A DNA stretch of 64,000 bases from an uncultured Aeromonadales bacterium (GCA_902782145.1 CACZLZ010000005.1:155463-219462), one strand, 5' to 3'. Counted from the stretch's first letter, positions 52,993 through 62,367 are shown. The notes: generated from the sequence alone by a model not told the origin. Program-made: numbers and translations.

Positions 52993-54003
52993 ATGGACAG
53001 CGGTGAAGGCAGAGGATCCCGTCAGGTGAATCTCCGGGAGAACCCGGGGCTTCTGTGGTTGTTCCTGGTTATCGGCATTGTCATGATGCCGGTGGGTTAT
53101 GGTCTGGACAACTGGAAGATCATGATCCTCGGTCTTGTTGAAGCCCTGGTTGCCTTGGCCCTTGTGATCCGGCTGCGGGGCATGAAGGCCAGGAACATCC
53201 CCGGAGCCGGGGGACTGCTGGATCTGCTGCGCAACGGAAAATATTTTGCTGGCAGCGCCTGGCGTGAGGCCTACCGGAAGCGCCGTTCGGCGTTCGGATC
53301 CGGCCGGGATGGCGGGCGATCCCTCAGGGGAACGCTGCGCTGGAAGTATGTCCGGCATTTCTGTTATCGGCATCTGGTGGCGCTGCTTGCAGTGCCCGTG
53401 GTGGGGTGCATGCTGCTGTTCATGTACTGCAAGTATGTCACCCATGTAGGCGAGGATCTGCGCTTCCTGCATTCCTGGGAGTTCCTGCTGACCGGTGGCG
53501 TGATCATTGTTGCCTGCCTGGGTCTCAGCCTTCTGATCCCCCTGATCCGATCCTCCGGGATCCTGAGCCGGTGGCTTGAACTTCATCCGGAGCAGAAGTA
53601 TGCAGTTGATCGGATGGAGTCTTCCTTCAGCACCGGCCGGCTTTACCAGTTTCGGGGCGGTTTTGTCTCCCTAGGCTCGTCCTGGATCTGCGCCTTTGAC
53701 GGCACCGGCTTCTTTGCCGCCGAGCGGCGGGAGATCGCTGGCGCAGAGCTTAAGGTTTTCCATCTGATGCTGTATGACAAGGGCGTGCTTATCAGGGAGG
53801 AGTTTGTCTTTGCCGTGGAGATCAGAGTCGCCTTCCAGTCGGGGGAGGAAAGCGTCAACGTCATGCTGGATCAGTTCCAGGCTGTGATGCTGCTGGAGGA
53901 TCTGGGCTTGGCCGGCAGTCTCACCGCCGGCGTCACTGTCACGGATGAGAAGGCGGATCTCACCTGCCCCCGGCTGCATTATGCCTCAAAGCCGGTGGCG
54001 TGA
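52993..54003 (+). CDS. Multi-span membrane protein of unknown function
   Basis: 336 residues from ATG 52993, with AGGGAGGGC six bases upstream; the longer frame from 52930 is Arg/His-rich and not used. Four membrane segments are visible: LLWLFLVIGIVMMPVGYGL and IMILGLVEALVALALVI (~20-60), then HLVALLAVPVVGCMLLFMY and FLLTGGVIIVACLGLSLLIP (~125-185). A large cytoplasmic C-terminal domain (~200-336) follows with GSSWICAFDGTGFFAAERRE. A YcxB-like C-terminal region is conceivable but not sure. Starts 59 bases after the deaminase gene on the same strand, so co-transcription is likely. Confidence 0.75.
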   Translation: MDSGEGRGSRQVNLRENPGLLWLFLVIGIVMMPVGYGLDNWKIMILGLVEALVALALVIRLRGMKARNIPGAGGLLDLLRNGKYFAGSAWREAYRKRRSAFGSGRDGGRSLRGTLRWKYVRHFCYRHLVALLAVPVVGCMLLFMYCKYVTHVGEDLRFLHSWEFLLTGGVIIVACLGLSLLIPLIRSSGILSRWLELHPEQKYAVDRMESSFSTGRLYQFRGGFVSLGSSWICAFDGTGFFAAERREIAGAELKVFHLMLYDKGVLIREEFVFAVEIRVAFQSGEESVNVMLDQFQAVMLLEDLGLAGSLTAGVTVTDEKADLTCPRLHYASKPVA

Positions 54004-55437
54004 CCGCCGATCTGCCGTGCGGGTGGAGGGAGCCACACCCTGATCTGATGTGAGTGTTGTTTTCCCGAATCCTTCATGCTGTCAGCTTTCCTCCGGATCT
54101 TGCAGGATCCAGGAAGTCCTGCTGCATTCTCCCGCGGGATCTGAGAGGCAGTCTGCCACTCTCTGATGGACAATTTAACTGTTAACTTAAATTTTGTTCA
54201 CTTGTACTGGACAAATTGCCGAAGAAGGGAAATTTGTCCAGTTGCACTGAGGCATTGGCCAGAAACGGGAATTTTGTCCAGTAGACAAAAGAAATCCCTG
54301 TGCGATTCAGCGGGCGGTTTCCGGCGCAAACCGCATGAAGAGCAGGTGACTCTGCCAGTATGGGTGCTGAACCTCCAGTTCGTGGGTGCCGCTCCTGTTC
54401 TGACGGCCGGTTATATGTTAGGGCAAATTGTCCACTGGAACCGTGAGGAATGGGGTACGTGGGGTGGAATGCCCGGCAGCGCAGAAGGGCCGGTCAGGAA
54501 TACTTGCCGTCCAGTCTGGAGGGATCTGGGGCCGGCTGCCCGGTGTGATCCTGGCTCAGCCATGATGGGATGGCTATCTCTGCTGCAGGTGTTGACGTCC
54601 CTGCCGGGTAGCCGGGAGCTGCACAGCAGCCTGCCCAGGGCTGTGTACATAGAACGCATGACTGACATTAGTCATTATATCCGGCTATTCGTGAAAATTA
54701 AGAAATGCGGTTTTTATTTTAAAGCAGTTGACCGTGGATATATATAATCCAGTGCCATGCATCGGTTATTGCTTAAACCTCCAGGATCCCTTCTGCATTC
54801 TTTGTTATTTTCTTCGGACTAGCCTTATGTGCTTGGGTTTTTCCGCCGGAGGTTTTCAGAGAAGGCGTCGCTCCCGGAATATGCGCCATGGCAGGGAAAT
54901 GAGCAGTGCTTAGGATCGGCAAAACCAGGGGTGCCGTCCGCCGCCAGGCTTACAGGACCGGGACTCTTTTGCCGGCAACTGCTGTTATGGCAGCTGTTCA
55001 GGGTATCTGGAACCGGCAGGGCGATCTCAGAGGAGTTTCAATCCGCCCCTCATAGTCCTCTCTGCCGTGATTATAATTGCGGATCCGGTGATTTAATAAA
55101 TGGGATCCGTGATGGATTAAGATATTTAGGTGGCTTTGCAAAATCTGGCTGGAAAAGTGGAGAAGTCAGGACAAGGCCTTCGGTTTATGGCAGATCCTGC
55201 CGCTGGGGTGCCGTCCTCCACGGATTTGGACATTTCCCGCTTCTATATTATAATCCCGCCGGTTTATCCGTTTTTTAACTGAACTCTGGATATGGGACCA
55301 TCATGCTCCGGCGGCGGATCCGCTGATGCTGGTGTTGCCAACAGGATCTCCTGCATCCAGTTTCATGTCTTATTCCGGCAGGCTGCCGGGGGAATGACTG
55401 GAGCCGTTCCCGCAGAGTTCACCGTCAGGATTTTGGT
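54004..55437. other. 1.4-kb region with IS-like end repeats, no intact gene
   Basis: Nothing here has a good start and protein-like composition; the frame at 54829-55278 lacks both. 54170-54435 carries repeated TTTGTCCAGT sites (see repeat). 55130-55147 reads GGCTTTGCAAAATCT, like the insertion sequence end at 63851. AT-rich promoter-like DNA stands at 54700-54750. Confidence 0.5.
54206..54282. repeat. TTTGTCCAGT repeats, one pair inverted (IS-end-like)
   Basis: ACTGGACAAATT (54206-54217) faces AATTTGTCCAGT (54231-54242), and a third copy ATTTTGTCCAGT lies at 54271-54282. A related CAAATTGTCC occurs at 54424. Multiple binding-site-like repeats of this kind mark ends of IS21- or Tn7-type elements, so a decayed end is likely. 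Confidence 0.5.
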
Positions 55438-56253
55438 ATGACTCGATTTTGCATGCATCCCGCCGCCGCTGCGGCCCTCATGATCTGCCTTTCCGGCTGC
55501 GGCGAGGTGCTCCTGGACGCTTCCAGCGATGAGGCGCTGATGCAGTCCTATTTTGAACTGAAGAAGCAGCTCACCGAGCGGGAGGGGGCGGCCTTTGATC
55601 TCGCCTTCCACAAGACCCGTGAACTGGTGAACGCCGCCCCTGGAGAGGACGCCAGGAGCTCCCTCAGGGAGAAGTATTTTGCCGGCCGGAATGTGGCCTC
55701 CCTGATCAGGGACTTCAAGGTGCGCCTGGAGGAGCAGGTGGTGGATGTTTCCAAGTCCATGCAGGCATCCGTCAACTGCTTCCGCAGTTATGATGAGGGG
55801 CTTAAACTCAGCAACCAGCATCTGAAGAACAGTTTGGTGGATCCGGAGAACCGGGTGGAGTTTTCCTTTGATCTGAACAACAACTCATCCTATCCTATCA
55901 GGGCCCTGCAGGGTGATCTCACCATTCAGGTCTTCGGTGCTCCGGACTATGAGCGGAAGTATGACGGCACCAATTATGTCCGGTGTTTTGCCACGGTGTC
56001 CATTCCTTCCGGTGGATACGGCCATTTCACCTGCAATGTCAGGTACAAGATGGGCACTGTCAGGTTTGACGCTCCGGCGGAGGATCTCCAGGTGTTTGAT
56101 TTCAGGATCGTGAACAACGATCCCGATCTCCAGGACGGCAGGGAGGAAAAGAATTCCATGGCCTCCTGCAGGGCGGAGATGGAGACCCACCGCTCTGAGC
56201 TCAAGATGCTCACCGATTATATGGATCAGCTCAGGACCTACCGGGTTGACTGA
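55438..56253 (+). CDS. Lipoprotein with DUF6694-like N terminus
   Basis: 271 residues. Signal peptide MTRFCMHPAAAAALMICLSGC with lipobox L-S-G-C. Asp/Ala/Ser-Ser-Asp-Glu followed by ALMQSYFELKKQLTEREGAAFDLAFHKTR resembles the small DUF6694 lipoprotein family (x-A-S-x-E-x-L-x-x-S-x-x-x-x-x-x-L-x-E). The rest (~110-230) is a beta domain with VEFSFDLNNNSSYPIRALQG and SIPSGGYGHFTCNVRY, and a final coiled segment. Likely periplasmic, attached to the outer membrane. Function unknown. A strong hairpin terminator follows. Confidence 0.75.
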   Translation: MTRFCMHPAAAAALMICLSGCGEVLLDASSDEALMQSYFELKKQLTEREGAAFDLAFHKTRELVNAAPGEDARSSLREKYFAGRNVASLIRDFKVRLEEQVVDVSKSMQASVNCFRSYDEGLKLSNQHLKNSLVDPENRVEFSFDLNNNSSYPIRALQGDLTIQVFGAPDYERKYDGTNYVRCFATVSIPSGGYGHFTCNVRYKMGTVRFDAPAEDLQVFDFRIVNNDPDLQDGREEKNSMASCRAEMETHRSELKMLTDYMDQLRTYRVD

Positions 56254-56345
56254 GCATCCGGGATGCTGGTGGCAGAGCTGATCCCCGTCTGGAGGATGGT
56301 CAGTCCTGTCATCCCATCTCCACCTTTGGATCCATCCGGAAAGCC

Positions 56346-56370
56346 AAAGGATCCCCCTTGGGGATCCTTT
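56346..56370 (+). terminator. terminator after the lipoprotein gene
   Basis: AAAGGATCCCC pairs with GGGGATCCTTT across three bases, followed by GTT. Symmetric, so it may act on both strands. Confidence 0.7.
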
Positions 56371-56572
56371 GTTATGCTCCGGCGCCAGGACTGATGCTGC
56401 GCTGGCAATGTGTGGCTGGCGGCACTTCAGTCCCGGGATGCGTCCTCCGGGTTGCCTTCCCCCTTGCCTTCTCCCTCAGCTCATCCCCGGGCGGTGTTTT
56501 CCCGCTGCTCCTTCACCCAGGCACGCCTGCTCTGACTTTCAGCAAACCTGGTCAGCCGCGCTTTTTCCCTGT

Positions 56573-56817
56573 TCAGCAGAACATGGCCTCATTGCTGTTT
56601 TTGACCTGGGTTGCGGTGAACCACTGACAGGTGGCCCGTTTTATGTCCTTTTCCAGCACCAGGACGCCACCGATGCTCATGGTGTTACACCTCCCAGAAT
56701 GCTCATGGTGTTACACCTCCCAGAATGCTCCCGCTTTCCCCCGATCCCCTTGACGATGACCTGCTCCTCGTCCGGATCATCCAGATCTCTCCGAGCCCAG
56801 TCCCATTCTGTGCCCAT
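56573..56817 (-). pseudogene. Small gene split by a 26-bp tandem duplication
   Basis: ATG 56817 follows a perfect AGGAGG by five bases and starts MGTEWDWARRDLDDPDEEQV, ending after 46 codons. A second frame, ATG 56680 with GGAGG nine bases upstream, reads MSIGGVLVLEKDIKRATCQW and ends at 56573. Removing one copy of the 26-bp duplication (56673-56698 or 56699-56724) joins both into one frame of 72 codons. The duplication looks recent because both copies are identical. Product not recognised. Either two small proteins are now made, or the gene is broken. Confidence 0.55.
56673..56724. repeat. perfect 26-bp tandem duplication
   Basis: Two identical adjacent copies starting ATGCTCATGGTGTTACACCT. 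On the minus strand it duplicates a GGGAGG-type ribosome binding site and start codon. Confidence 0.9.
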
Positions 56818-57094
56818 GGCCGCCTCCTGCGGGTGAGCGCCTGCGGAGCCTGCCACAGAGATCTGCTGCAGATCAAAAGCCTTCAGCTGGGGGTGAGTGC
56901 CTCAGGAGCCGGCTGTTCCCAGCTCCGGCGGGATTGCGGCACCGCTGTATCTGCCGTGTCACAGCCAGGCTCCGTTAGGGATCTCAGACCTGTCGCAGTT
57001 GGGAGCTGTGACTGTGTCTTTGTCTTTGTTTCAGCTTCCGCCCGGTTTTCCGCTTCTTTCAGTCCCGGCTTCCGCCGCCGTATCCGGTCCCGGC

Positions 57095-58183
57095 TTACCT
57101 TCCGTAGTAGGAGGGCAGGGAGGTGAGCTTCAGGCAGCCCCGGAACATGTCCTGGGACTTCTTCAGCCTGGTGGTGTCAAAGTGGGGCACGGTGGCCAGG
57201 CTGGAGCAGTTCTCAAACATCTCCTGCATGTTGGTCACGTTGCGGGTGTCGAAGAAGGGCACCGAGGTCAGGTGGAAGCACCCGTTGAACATGGACTCCA
57301 TGGAGGTCACGCTTATGGTGTCGTACAGGGGAACAAAGGAGAGGTTCCGGCAGTTCTCAAACATGGAGTCCATGGTCAGGACGGAGGAGGTGTCAAACAG
57401 CGGGGCGGTGGTGAGCTCCATGCAGCCGAAGAACATGCCGCTCATGTTGGTGACGTTGCCGGTTTCAATTTCCCCCACTGTCCTGAGGTTCCGGCAGCCC
57501 CGGAACATCTCCTGCATGTTGGTCACGTTGTCGGTGTTCAGATCCCCGATCTCCTCCATGGCAATGCAGCCGTGGAACATGCTCTGGGCTGTCTGGGCGC
57601 TGTCCATTCTGAGGCTCTTCATCTGCTTGATGGATGAGCAGCCGTTGAACATGTTCTGCATGTTCTTCACCTGGGAGGTGTCCGGCAGGGCGAAGGTGGT
57701 CAGGCTGTAGCAGCCGTTGAACATATCCTGGGCGTTGGTGGCTTTGGGGGTGTTCAGCTTGGGCACTTCGGTGAGCATCTGGCAGCCGTGGAACATGGAC
57801 TGCATGTTCACTGCGGCGGCCATGTCCAGCTTGGGGGCCCGCTTCAGGGCCGCGCAGTCCCGGAACATGTTCCGGAAGTCTGTGATCCGCTCTGTGGCGA
57901 AGGAGGGCAGATCCTCCAGGGCGGAGCATTTCTGGAACATGCCGTACAGTTTGGTGACCCCGGGTCCCAGGACAATCTGGAAGTTGATGTGCTGGAAACC
58001 CAGGCCGTAGAAGGGGCTGTTGGACTGCTCGTTGCCGTCAATGAACTGGGTGGGCTCAAGATCATAGTTCAGGAACAGGATATCCAGATCATTGTTGAGG
58101 ATCCGGGTGGTGATATCGGTGGTGACCTCCTGGGGAGCGTCGAGAATGATGCTGTGCTCTGTGGGATGCAGTCTAGGTGCCAT
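57095..58183 (-). CDS. DUF285 (BspA-like) repeat protein
   Basis: 362 residues; GGAG five bases before the ATG. The N-terminal module (DLDILFLNYDLEPTQFIDGN and SPFYGLGFQHINFQIVLG) is similar to both modules of the 49117 protein. Then follow about eleven DUF285 units such as MFNGCYSLTTFALPDTSQVK, MFRGCRNLRTVGEIETGNVT and MFNGCFHLTSVPFFDTRNVT. No Sec signal, no anchor. Leucine-rich-repeat-like solenoids of this type are normally surface ligands, so a non-Sec export route or a cytoplasmic role must be assumed. Unit codons are similar enough for slippage and unit gain or loss. Confidence 0.87.
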   Translation of the reverse strand: MAPRLHPTEHSIILDAPQEVTTDITTRILNNDLDILFLNYDLEPTQFIDGNEQSNSPFYGLGFQHINFQIVLGPGVTKLYGMFQKCSALEDLPSFATERITDFRNMFRDCAALKRAPKLDMAAAVNMQSMFHGCQMLTEVPKLNTPKATNAQDMFNGCYSLTTFALPDTSQVKNMQNMFNGCSSIKQMKSLRMDSAQTAQSMFHGCIAMEEIGDLNTDNVTNMQEMFRGCRNLRTVGEIETGNVTNMSGMFFGCMELTTAPLFDTSSVLTMDSMFENCRNLSFVPLYDTISVTSMESMFNGCFHLTSVPFFDTRNVTNMQEMFENCSSLATVPHFDTTRLKKSQDMFRGCLKLTSLPSYYGR

Positions 58184-59118
58184 GGTTACTCCATCGGATT
58201 TCCGTACAGCGGGGCATATCGCTCCATTTTATGAAAAAATGTGATGTTTGCGGTGCCTGAGCCCCTTTTGACCGCTGCCTTTTTTGATATGGGTTACATT
58301 TTTGCCCTGTGATCCGTGGCAGAAGCTACCCTCCCGGGATGGCTTGGTCTGACGTCTCGGCCCCGGTTGCCGGCGGGTTCCGGCGCGGTTCCGGTGCTGT
58401 GCCCGGGACAGTTCCGGCGCATTGCCTGGGAGAGTCCGGGGCTGTTCTGGCGCAGTTCACGGGCGGTGCCTGGCGCGATCCCGGCGGCGGCAGGAAGGCC
58501 CGTTTTTTACTGCGATCTAATTTTCACCGGAAAAAAGTGCCCCCTGCTGGGCAATTCCCGGAAGGGCAGGGTAAACTGTCCCGGATCTCCCCCGCCCCGG
58601 CCCCGGTCGCCCCGGTCACTCGGAGTGTGAGTGCCTGACTGCCGGTGCGTGCCGGACGGGTATGTCTGCGTGCCGGAGGGCATGATGCCCGACAGATCCA
58701 GGGCTTCATCAGTCGGTTGCCAGGGCTCCGCCGGGCGGCATCAGGACTCCATCAGTCGGTTGCCAGGGTTCCGCCGGGCGGCATCAGGACTCCATCAGTC
58801 GGTTGCCAGGTCTCCGCCGGGCGGGCATCAGATCTCCGTCAGAAGGTCGCCAGGTCTCCGCCGGACAGGCACAGGATCCTGCTTCCGGACAGGCACAGGA
58901 TCCTGCTTCCGGACGGGTACAGGATCCTGCAGCTGGACGGGCATCAGGGCTTGCGCCCATGCCCCGCTGTGCAGGCGTTCCTGAAGAGCCCGGATCTCAG
59001 GTCCTGGAACCCAGGTCCGTGGTCCAGGTTTCGGGAACGGTGCGGGGAGAAGTGGAGAGCAGATCCGGCGGGAGCCAGGCGCGACCGGACAGATCCCGGC
59101 CAGAAGGTGAGGAATACC
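58184..59118. other. intergenic region with 43-bp and 24-bp tandem repeats
   Basis: 58184-58300 is AT-rich and may hold the promoter of the DUF285 gene. The frame running through to the next gene is not protein-like, and its 43-bp repeat does not preserve phase. 58707-58940 is described separately. Confidence 0.6.
58707..58940. repeat. VNTR: 43-bp unit x3-4 followed by 24-bp unit x3-4
   Basis: CATCAGTCGGTTGCCAGG starts units at 58707, 58750 and 58793, a degenerate one at 58837, then the unit CCGGACAGGCACAGGATCCT at 58861, 58885 and 58909 with a decayed fourth copy. Units are nearly identical, so copy number probably varies between strains. Confidence 0.9.
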
Positions 59119-59790
59119 ATGTCAGAGGAAAAAGACGTCAGAGAGTCCGGTGCAACGGAGAATGCAGGGGATCCGGCGGGCATGCCGGAAGCCCGGGACG
59201 GCGGATCTGATGATCTCCGGGGAGCCGGGGAGGACGGTCTGCCTGAGGGTGAGGACGGCCTCACCGCCCAGGAGCGTGACCGCCGGCGGCAGATTGAGAT
59301 TGACCGCTACATCATGCTGGATGACGAGGGCCGGAAGTCCGGTCTGATCAAGTCTGTGGTGCTGATCGCGGTGACCCTCATTGTGGTGGCAGCGGTGCTT
59401 TCAGTGTCCGTGGTGACCAGCATGCGCCAGGGGGGCAATGTTTCCGGAGCCTCGGAGAGCAACCGGAAGATCTTCCTGGAGACCTACACCAAGAAACTGG
59501 GCCAGAGCGGCAAGAACAGCCCTGAGGCGCCCTTTGACTACCGGTTCCAGGGCAACCGCTTCATGATCAAGATCAGCAGCCGGGATGCGGAGCCGCCCTT
59601 CAGCGGCGAGATCCTCCCGAAGGATCTCAAGGCGGAGGGCAGGCTGTTCATGGCCCAGACCCTGTGCCATGACGGAGCCGCAGTGATCCAGCGCCCCCTG
59701 GAGGTGAATGAGGTGGACTATCTTTTCTACCATGATGGTGAGCAGCTGTACACCGTCAGGGTGACCCAGGACAACTGCCGGAATCTCTGA
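59119..59790 (+). CDS. Single-span membrane protein with periplasmic domain, unknown function
   Basis: 223 residues from ATG 59119, eight bases after GAGG; the frame upstream runs through the tandem repeats and is rejected. An acidic cytoplasmic N terminus (~1-75: MSEEKDVRESGATENAGDPA) precedes one membrane segment (LIKSVVLIAVTLIVVAAVLSVSVV, ~78-100). The periplasmic domain (FDYRFQGNRFMIKISSRDAE, LKAEGRLFMAQTLCHDGA, YLFYHDGEQLYTVRVTQDNC) has the final D-G-E-x-L-Y-x-V-x-V-x-x-x-C strand also seen in the neighbouring small exported proteins. No function known. Confidence 0.72.
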   Translation: MSEEKDVRESGATENAGDPAGMPEARDGGSDDLRGAGEDGLPEGEDGLTAQERDRRRQIEIDRYIMLDDEGRKSGLIKSVVLIAVTLIVVAAVLSVSVVTSMRQGGNVSGASESNRKIFLETYTKKLGQSGKNSPEAPFDYRFQGNRFMIKISSRDAEPPFSGEILPKDLKAEGRLFMAQTLCHDGAAVIQRPLEVNEVDYLFYHDGEQLYTVRVTQDNCRNL

Positions 59791-59907
59791 GTCCGGTCTT
59801 CCCGCCGGAAAGGGCGGGAAGGCGGTCCAGGTTCCGGGTTTTGCCCCGGCTGTGCCCGCCCGGGCATGGCGGGGGATGCAGGTAAGACAGCTACAGGAAA
59901 GGGGGAC

Positions 59908-61680
59908 ATGATGAACATGGAAAGCCAGGTGCAGCAGAGCGACGACATTGCCAACTTTGCCAGCCGGATCACCCAGAAATACCGCCACTGCATGGTGGTG
60001 GATCTGGTGGAGGGGTCATGCTACTCCTGCGGTGTCCGCTCGGTGGAGGACAACGCCATGGATGATCCCTCCCCGGCGGAGTCCTATGACGACTGGCTGC
60101 GGATCTTCGTGGAGACGGAGATTGAACTGCCTGAGCAGTCCCGGATGCGCTGGCTCCTCAGTCCTGAGAACCTGCGCCAGTCCCTGAACGATCACCATTT
60201 CTTCATTTCCGTGTCCTACCGGAACCGCCGCCTGCCCGGGGATGAGTGCTGGCAGCGGCTCCAGGCGGTGCTGCTCCAGAGCGACAATGTGGGGATCCCC
60301 CAGCGGGTGATGATTGTCCAGGAGAAGATCAACGGCTCCCTGCTTTCCCGGGAGCGGCGCTTTTTCAACTGCAGCCTCTACGGGGTCATGCAGTTTGCGG
60401 TGAACACCGACGGTCTCAACCGCTGGCGCCGGTTCTCCTATCTCAACGTCAATGACGAGGCCCTGAGGATCTTCGGCTACACCCACGATGAGTTCTATGA
60501 GGGCATGCGCAACCAGCAGATCGATCTCATTGCCCCCTATGACATCCCTACCTTCATCGATCTGGTGTCGGGCCTCAGCGAGGTGGGCACCCGATCGGAG
60601 GTGCACCTGCACATCATCAACCGCTCGGGCTATGTGGTGACCATCGGCGGCGAGGCGGAGCTGTGCGTCAGCGACGACGGGCGGCGCTATATCCAGATCA
60701 TCTTCATGGACGAGAGCCGGGATGAGAACAGCCGCACCGCACTGGCGGACATGAAGAAGGAACTGAAGGATCTCACTGACGCCATTCCCTGTGCGGTGCA
60801 CCGCAGCCTCATGGCCGGGAAGAGCACCACAGAGTATGTCAGCCGGGAGTTCACTCTGCTCACCGGCTATGACTGCACGGATCTGAAGATCAATTTTGAC
60901 GGTGTCTTCCAGAGCATCCTGGCTGGCCCCGATGATGTGAAGGCTTTTAATTCCGGCTTCAGCCGGGCCCTGACCACCGGCAAGAGGATCCCGGTGGACT
61001 TCAGCATCCGCAGGAGCGACGGTAGCACCGTGGCGGTGCGGGACTGGCTGTTTGTAACCCATGATCGCCAGGATCGCCTGTGGCTTTACGGCTCCATGAT
61101 TGAGAACACCGAGGAGAAGATTGTCCAGAGCCGGGCGGAGAGCCTGGATGAGATGGTGCAGTATTATGCCCGGGGTCTGGCCCTGACGGGCAAGATCGCC
61201 GGTCTCATCACCTCGGGCAGCTGGCGGAAGAAGGCCGGAGATCGGAGCGAGGATCGGAAGTGCTGCTTTGCCGCCGCCACCGATCTGGTGGCCAAGGAGA
61301 CAGGCTCTTCCGTGATCCACTATGCCATGTCCCGGGACGGCAGTGAGGCGGAGTGCGTCTATGCCAAGCTTACCGAGGACTGCGCCGAGCCTCCGGTGAA
61401 CCTGCCAAAGGAAAACATCAAAAAATGCCTGGAAATGATGAAGGCCAGCGGCAGCGCCATTATCCCCAGCCCCCTGGTCCTCAAGTCCCTGGTGGGACCG
61501 GAGCTGGCATCCTGCTCCATTTTTAAGAATGCCGGAACCATCCTCATGATCCCCCTTGAGATCGGCGATGATCTGCCGATACAGTTCATGATCCTGCGGG
61601 ATCCGGAGCCCTGGATCCTCCATCATGAGATCCCCGGGACTGTGGCTGACAACCTCCGGGCCCTGATGAGCGTGTTCTGA
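59908..61680 (+). CDS. PAS-domain sensor protein without output domain
   Basis: 590 residues from ATG 59908, with AGGAAAGGGGG directly upstream. No signal or membrane segment. One PAS-like unit spans ~150-280 (LNVNDEALRIFGYTHDEFYE, QQIDLIAPYDIPTFIDLV, SEVHLHIINRSGYVVTIGGE). A second lies at ~290-420 (SREFTLLTGYDCTDLKINFD, RIPVDFSIRRSDGSTVAVRD). A GAF-like tail (~450-590, TGSSVIHYAMSRDGSEAECV) follows. These are the sensory parts usual in diguanylate cyclases, but no GGDEF, EAL, histidine kinase or HTH domain is present. It may be a degenerate cyclase relative or a partner protein. The frame and codon use are those of an intact gene. Confidence 0.75.
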   Translation: MMNMESQVQQSDDIANFASRITQKYRHCMVVDLVEGSCYSCGVRSVEDNAMDDPSPAESYDDWLRIFVETEIELPEQSRMRWLLSPENLRQSLNDHHFFISVSYRNRRLPGDECWQRLQAVLLQSDNVGIPQRVMIVQEKINGSLLSRERRFFNCSLYGVMQFAVNTDGLNRWRRFSYLNVNDEALRIFGYTHDEFYEGMRNQQIDLIAPYDIPTFIDLVSGLSEVGTRSEVHLHIINRSGYVVTIGGEAELCVSDDGRRYIQIIFMDESRDENSRTALADMKKELKDLTDAIPCAVHRSLMAGKSTTEYVSREFTLLTGYDCTDLKINFDGVFQSILAGPDDVKAFNSGFSRALTTGKRIPVDFSIRRSDGSTVAVRDWLFVTHDRQDRLWLYGSMIENTEEKIVQSRAESLDEMVQYYARGLALTGKIAGLITSGSWRKKAGDRSEDRKCCFAAATDLVAKETGSSVIHYAMSRDGSEAECVYAKLTEDCAEPPVNLPKENIKKCLEMMKASGSAIIPSPLVLKSLVGPELASCSIFKNAGTILMIPLEIGDDLPIQFMILRDPEPWILHHEIPGTVADNLRALMSVF

Positions 61681-61926
61681 TCTGCCCCGCCGGCGGGAGC
61701 GGAGATGATCCCTCCTGCCGGATCCTGAGAGAGCCCTGGCGCCGTTTTCCGGTGTCAGCGGATCTCGCGTCCTGCCCCATCTTTGTATATAATGGACTGG
61801 ACGGTCTTTGGGTGGCTTTGCTGTAAAAGCCGCTGATTTTCTGTCAAATGTTTAATTTGTGTCATTTATTGATACTTTTGTTTTTAGGATTGGATCCCTG
61901 TTTCTGACACAGGAAGTGCTCTCTTT

Positions 61927-62367
61927 ATGGCTAAAAACAACAGCAGGATGCGCAGCTTCGGACTGGTGGATCTTCTTAAACTGCTCTGCTACGCCTTTGT
62001 CTGTTCGGTGCTGGGTTTTGTGGTGGTGTGGTGCATCTTCTCCTTTGCCGACGGAAGCCCCGGGAGCGTGTGCGGGGAGCTGGGCCGCAGTTTCAGCACC
62101 AATGACACCTTCGAATATTCCCAGTGCAGCCTTTCCGGCGATGACGGGATCAGCCTGGTGCTGGATGTGAAGAAGGGCATGGAGGTTTATTTCCAGGAGA
62201 TCCCCGGGGTGGTGACGGATGATGATCTGGCCCCGGATCAGCTGGATTACTACTGTGTGCAGTTTTTTGACCGGGTGCGGATCAACTCCCTGGATCTGAA
62301 GATCCGGGTGGACAAGAAGATCAGACAGCGGATCAGCGTGAACCGCAATGCCTGTGTGAGCTCCTGA
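61927..62367 (+). CDS. Membrane-anchored small protein with conserved Cys pattern
   Basis: 146 residues. Basic N terminus, one membrane segment (LLCYAFVCSVLGFVVVWCIFSF, ~18-40), and a periplasmic domain with Cys in GSVCGEL, YSQCSLS, DYYCVQFF and RNACVSS. The core GISLVLDVKKGMEVYFQ and DLKIRVDKKIRQRISVNRNA match the shared layout. AGGAAG lies about 12 bases before the ATG. A TATAAT-like sequence at 61785-61792 may be the promoter. Same strand and 84 bases ahead of the next gene of the same type. Confidence 0.72.
   Translation: MAKNNSRMRSFGLVDLLKLLCYAFVCSVLGFVVVWCIFSFADGSPGSVCGELGRSFSTNDTFEYSQCSLSGDDGISLVLDVKKGMEVYFQEIPGVVTDDDLAPDQLDYYCVQFFDRVRINSLDLKIRVDKKIRQRISVNRNACVSS

Noticed and set aside
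54829..55278. 149-codon plus-strand frame
   Set aside because: No ribosome binding site, mixed composition, in a gap with transposon-end repeats; not supported as a gene.
58707..58940. CRISPR array
   Set aside because: Units are directly tandem without unique spacers.
58645..59118. N-terminal extension of the 59119 protein
   Set aside because: The 43-bp repeat unit shifts the frame at each copy and the segment has no start with ribosome binding site. ATG 59119 does.
60016..61626. 536-codon minus-strand frame
   Set aside because: Shadow of the PAS protein; His/Leu/Gly-rich, no ribosome binding site.
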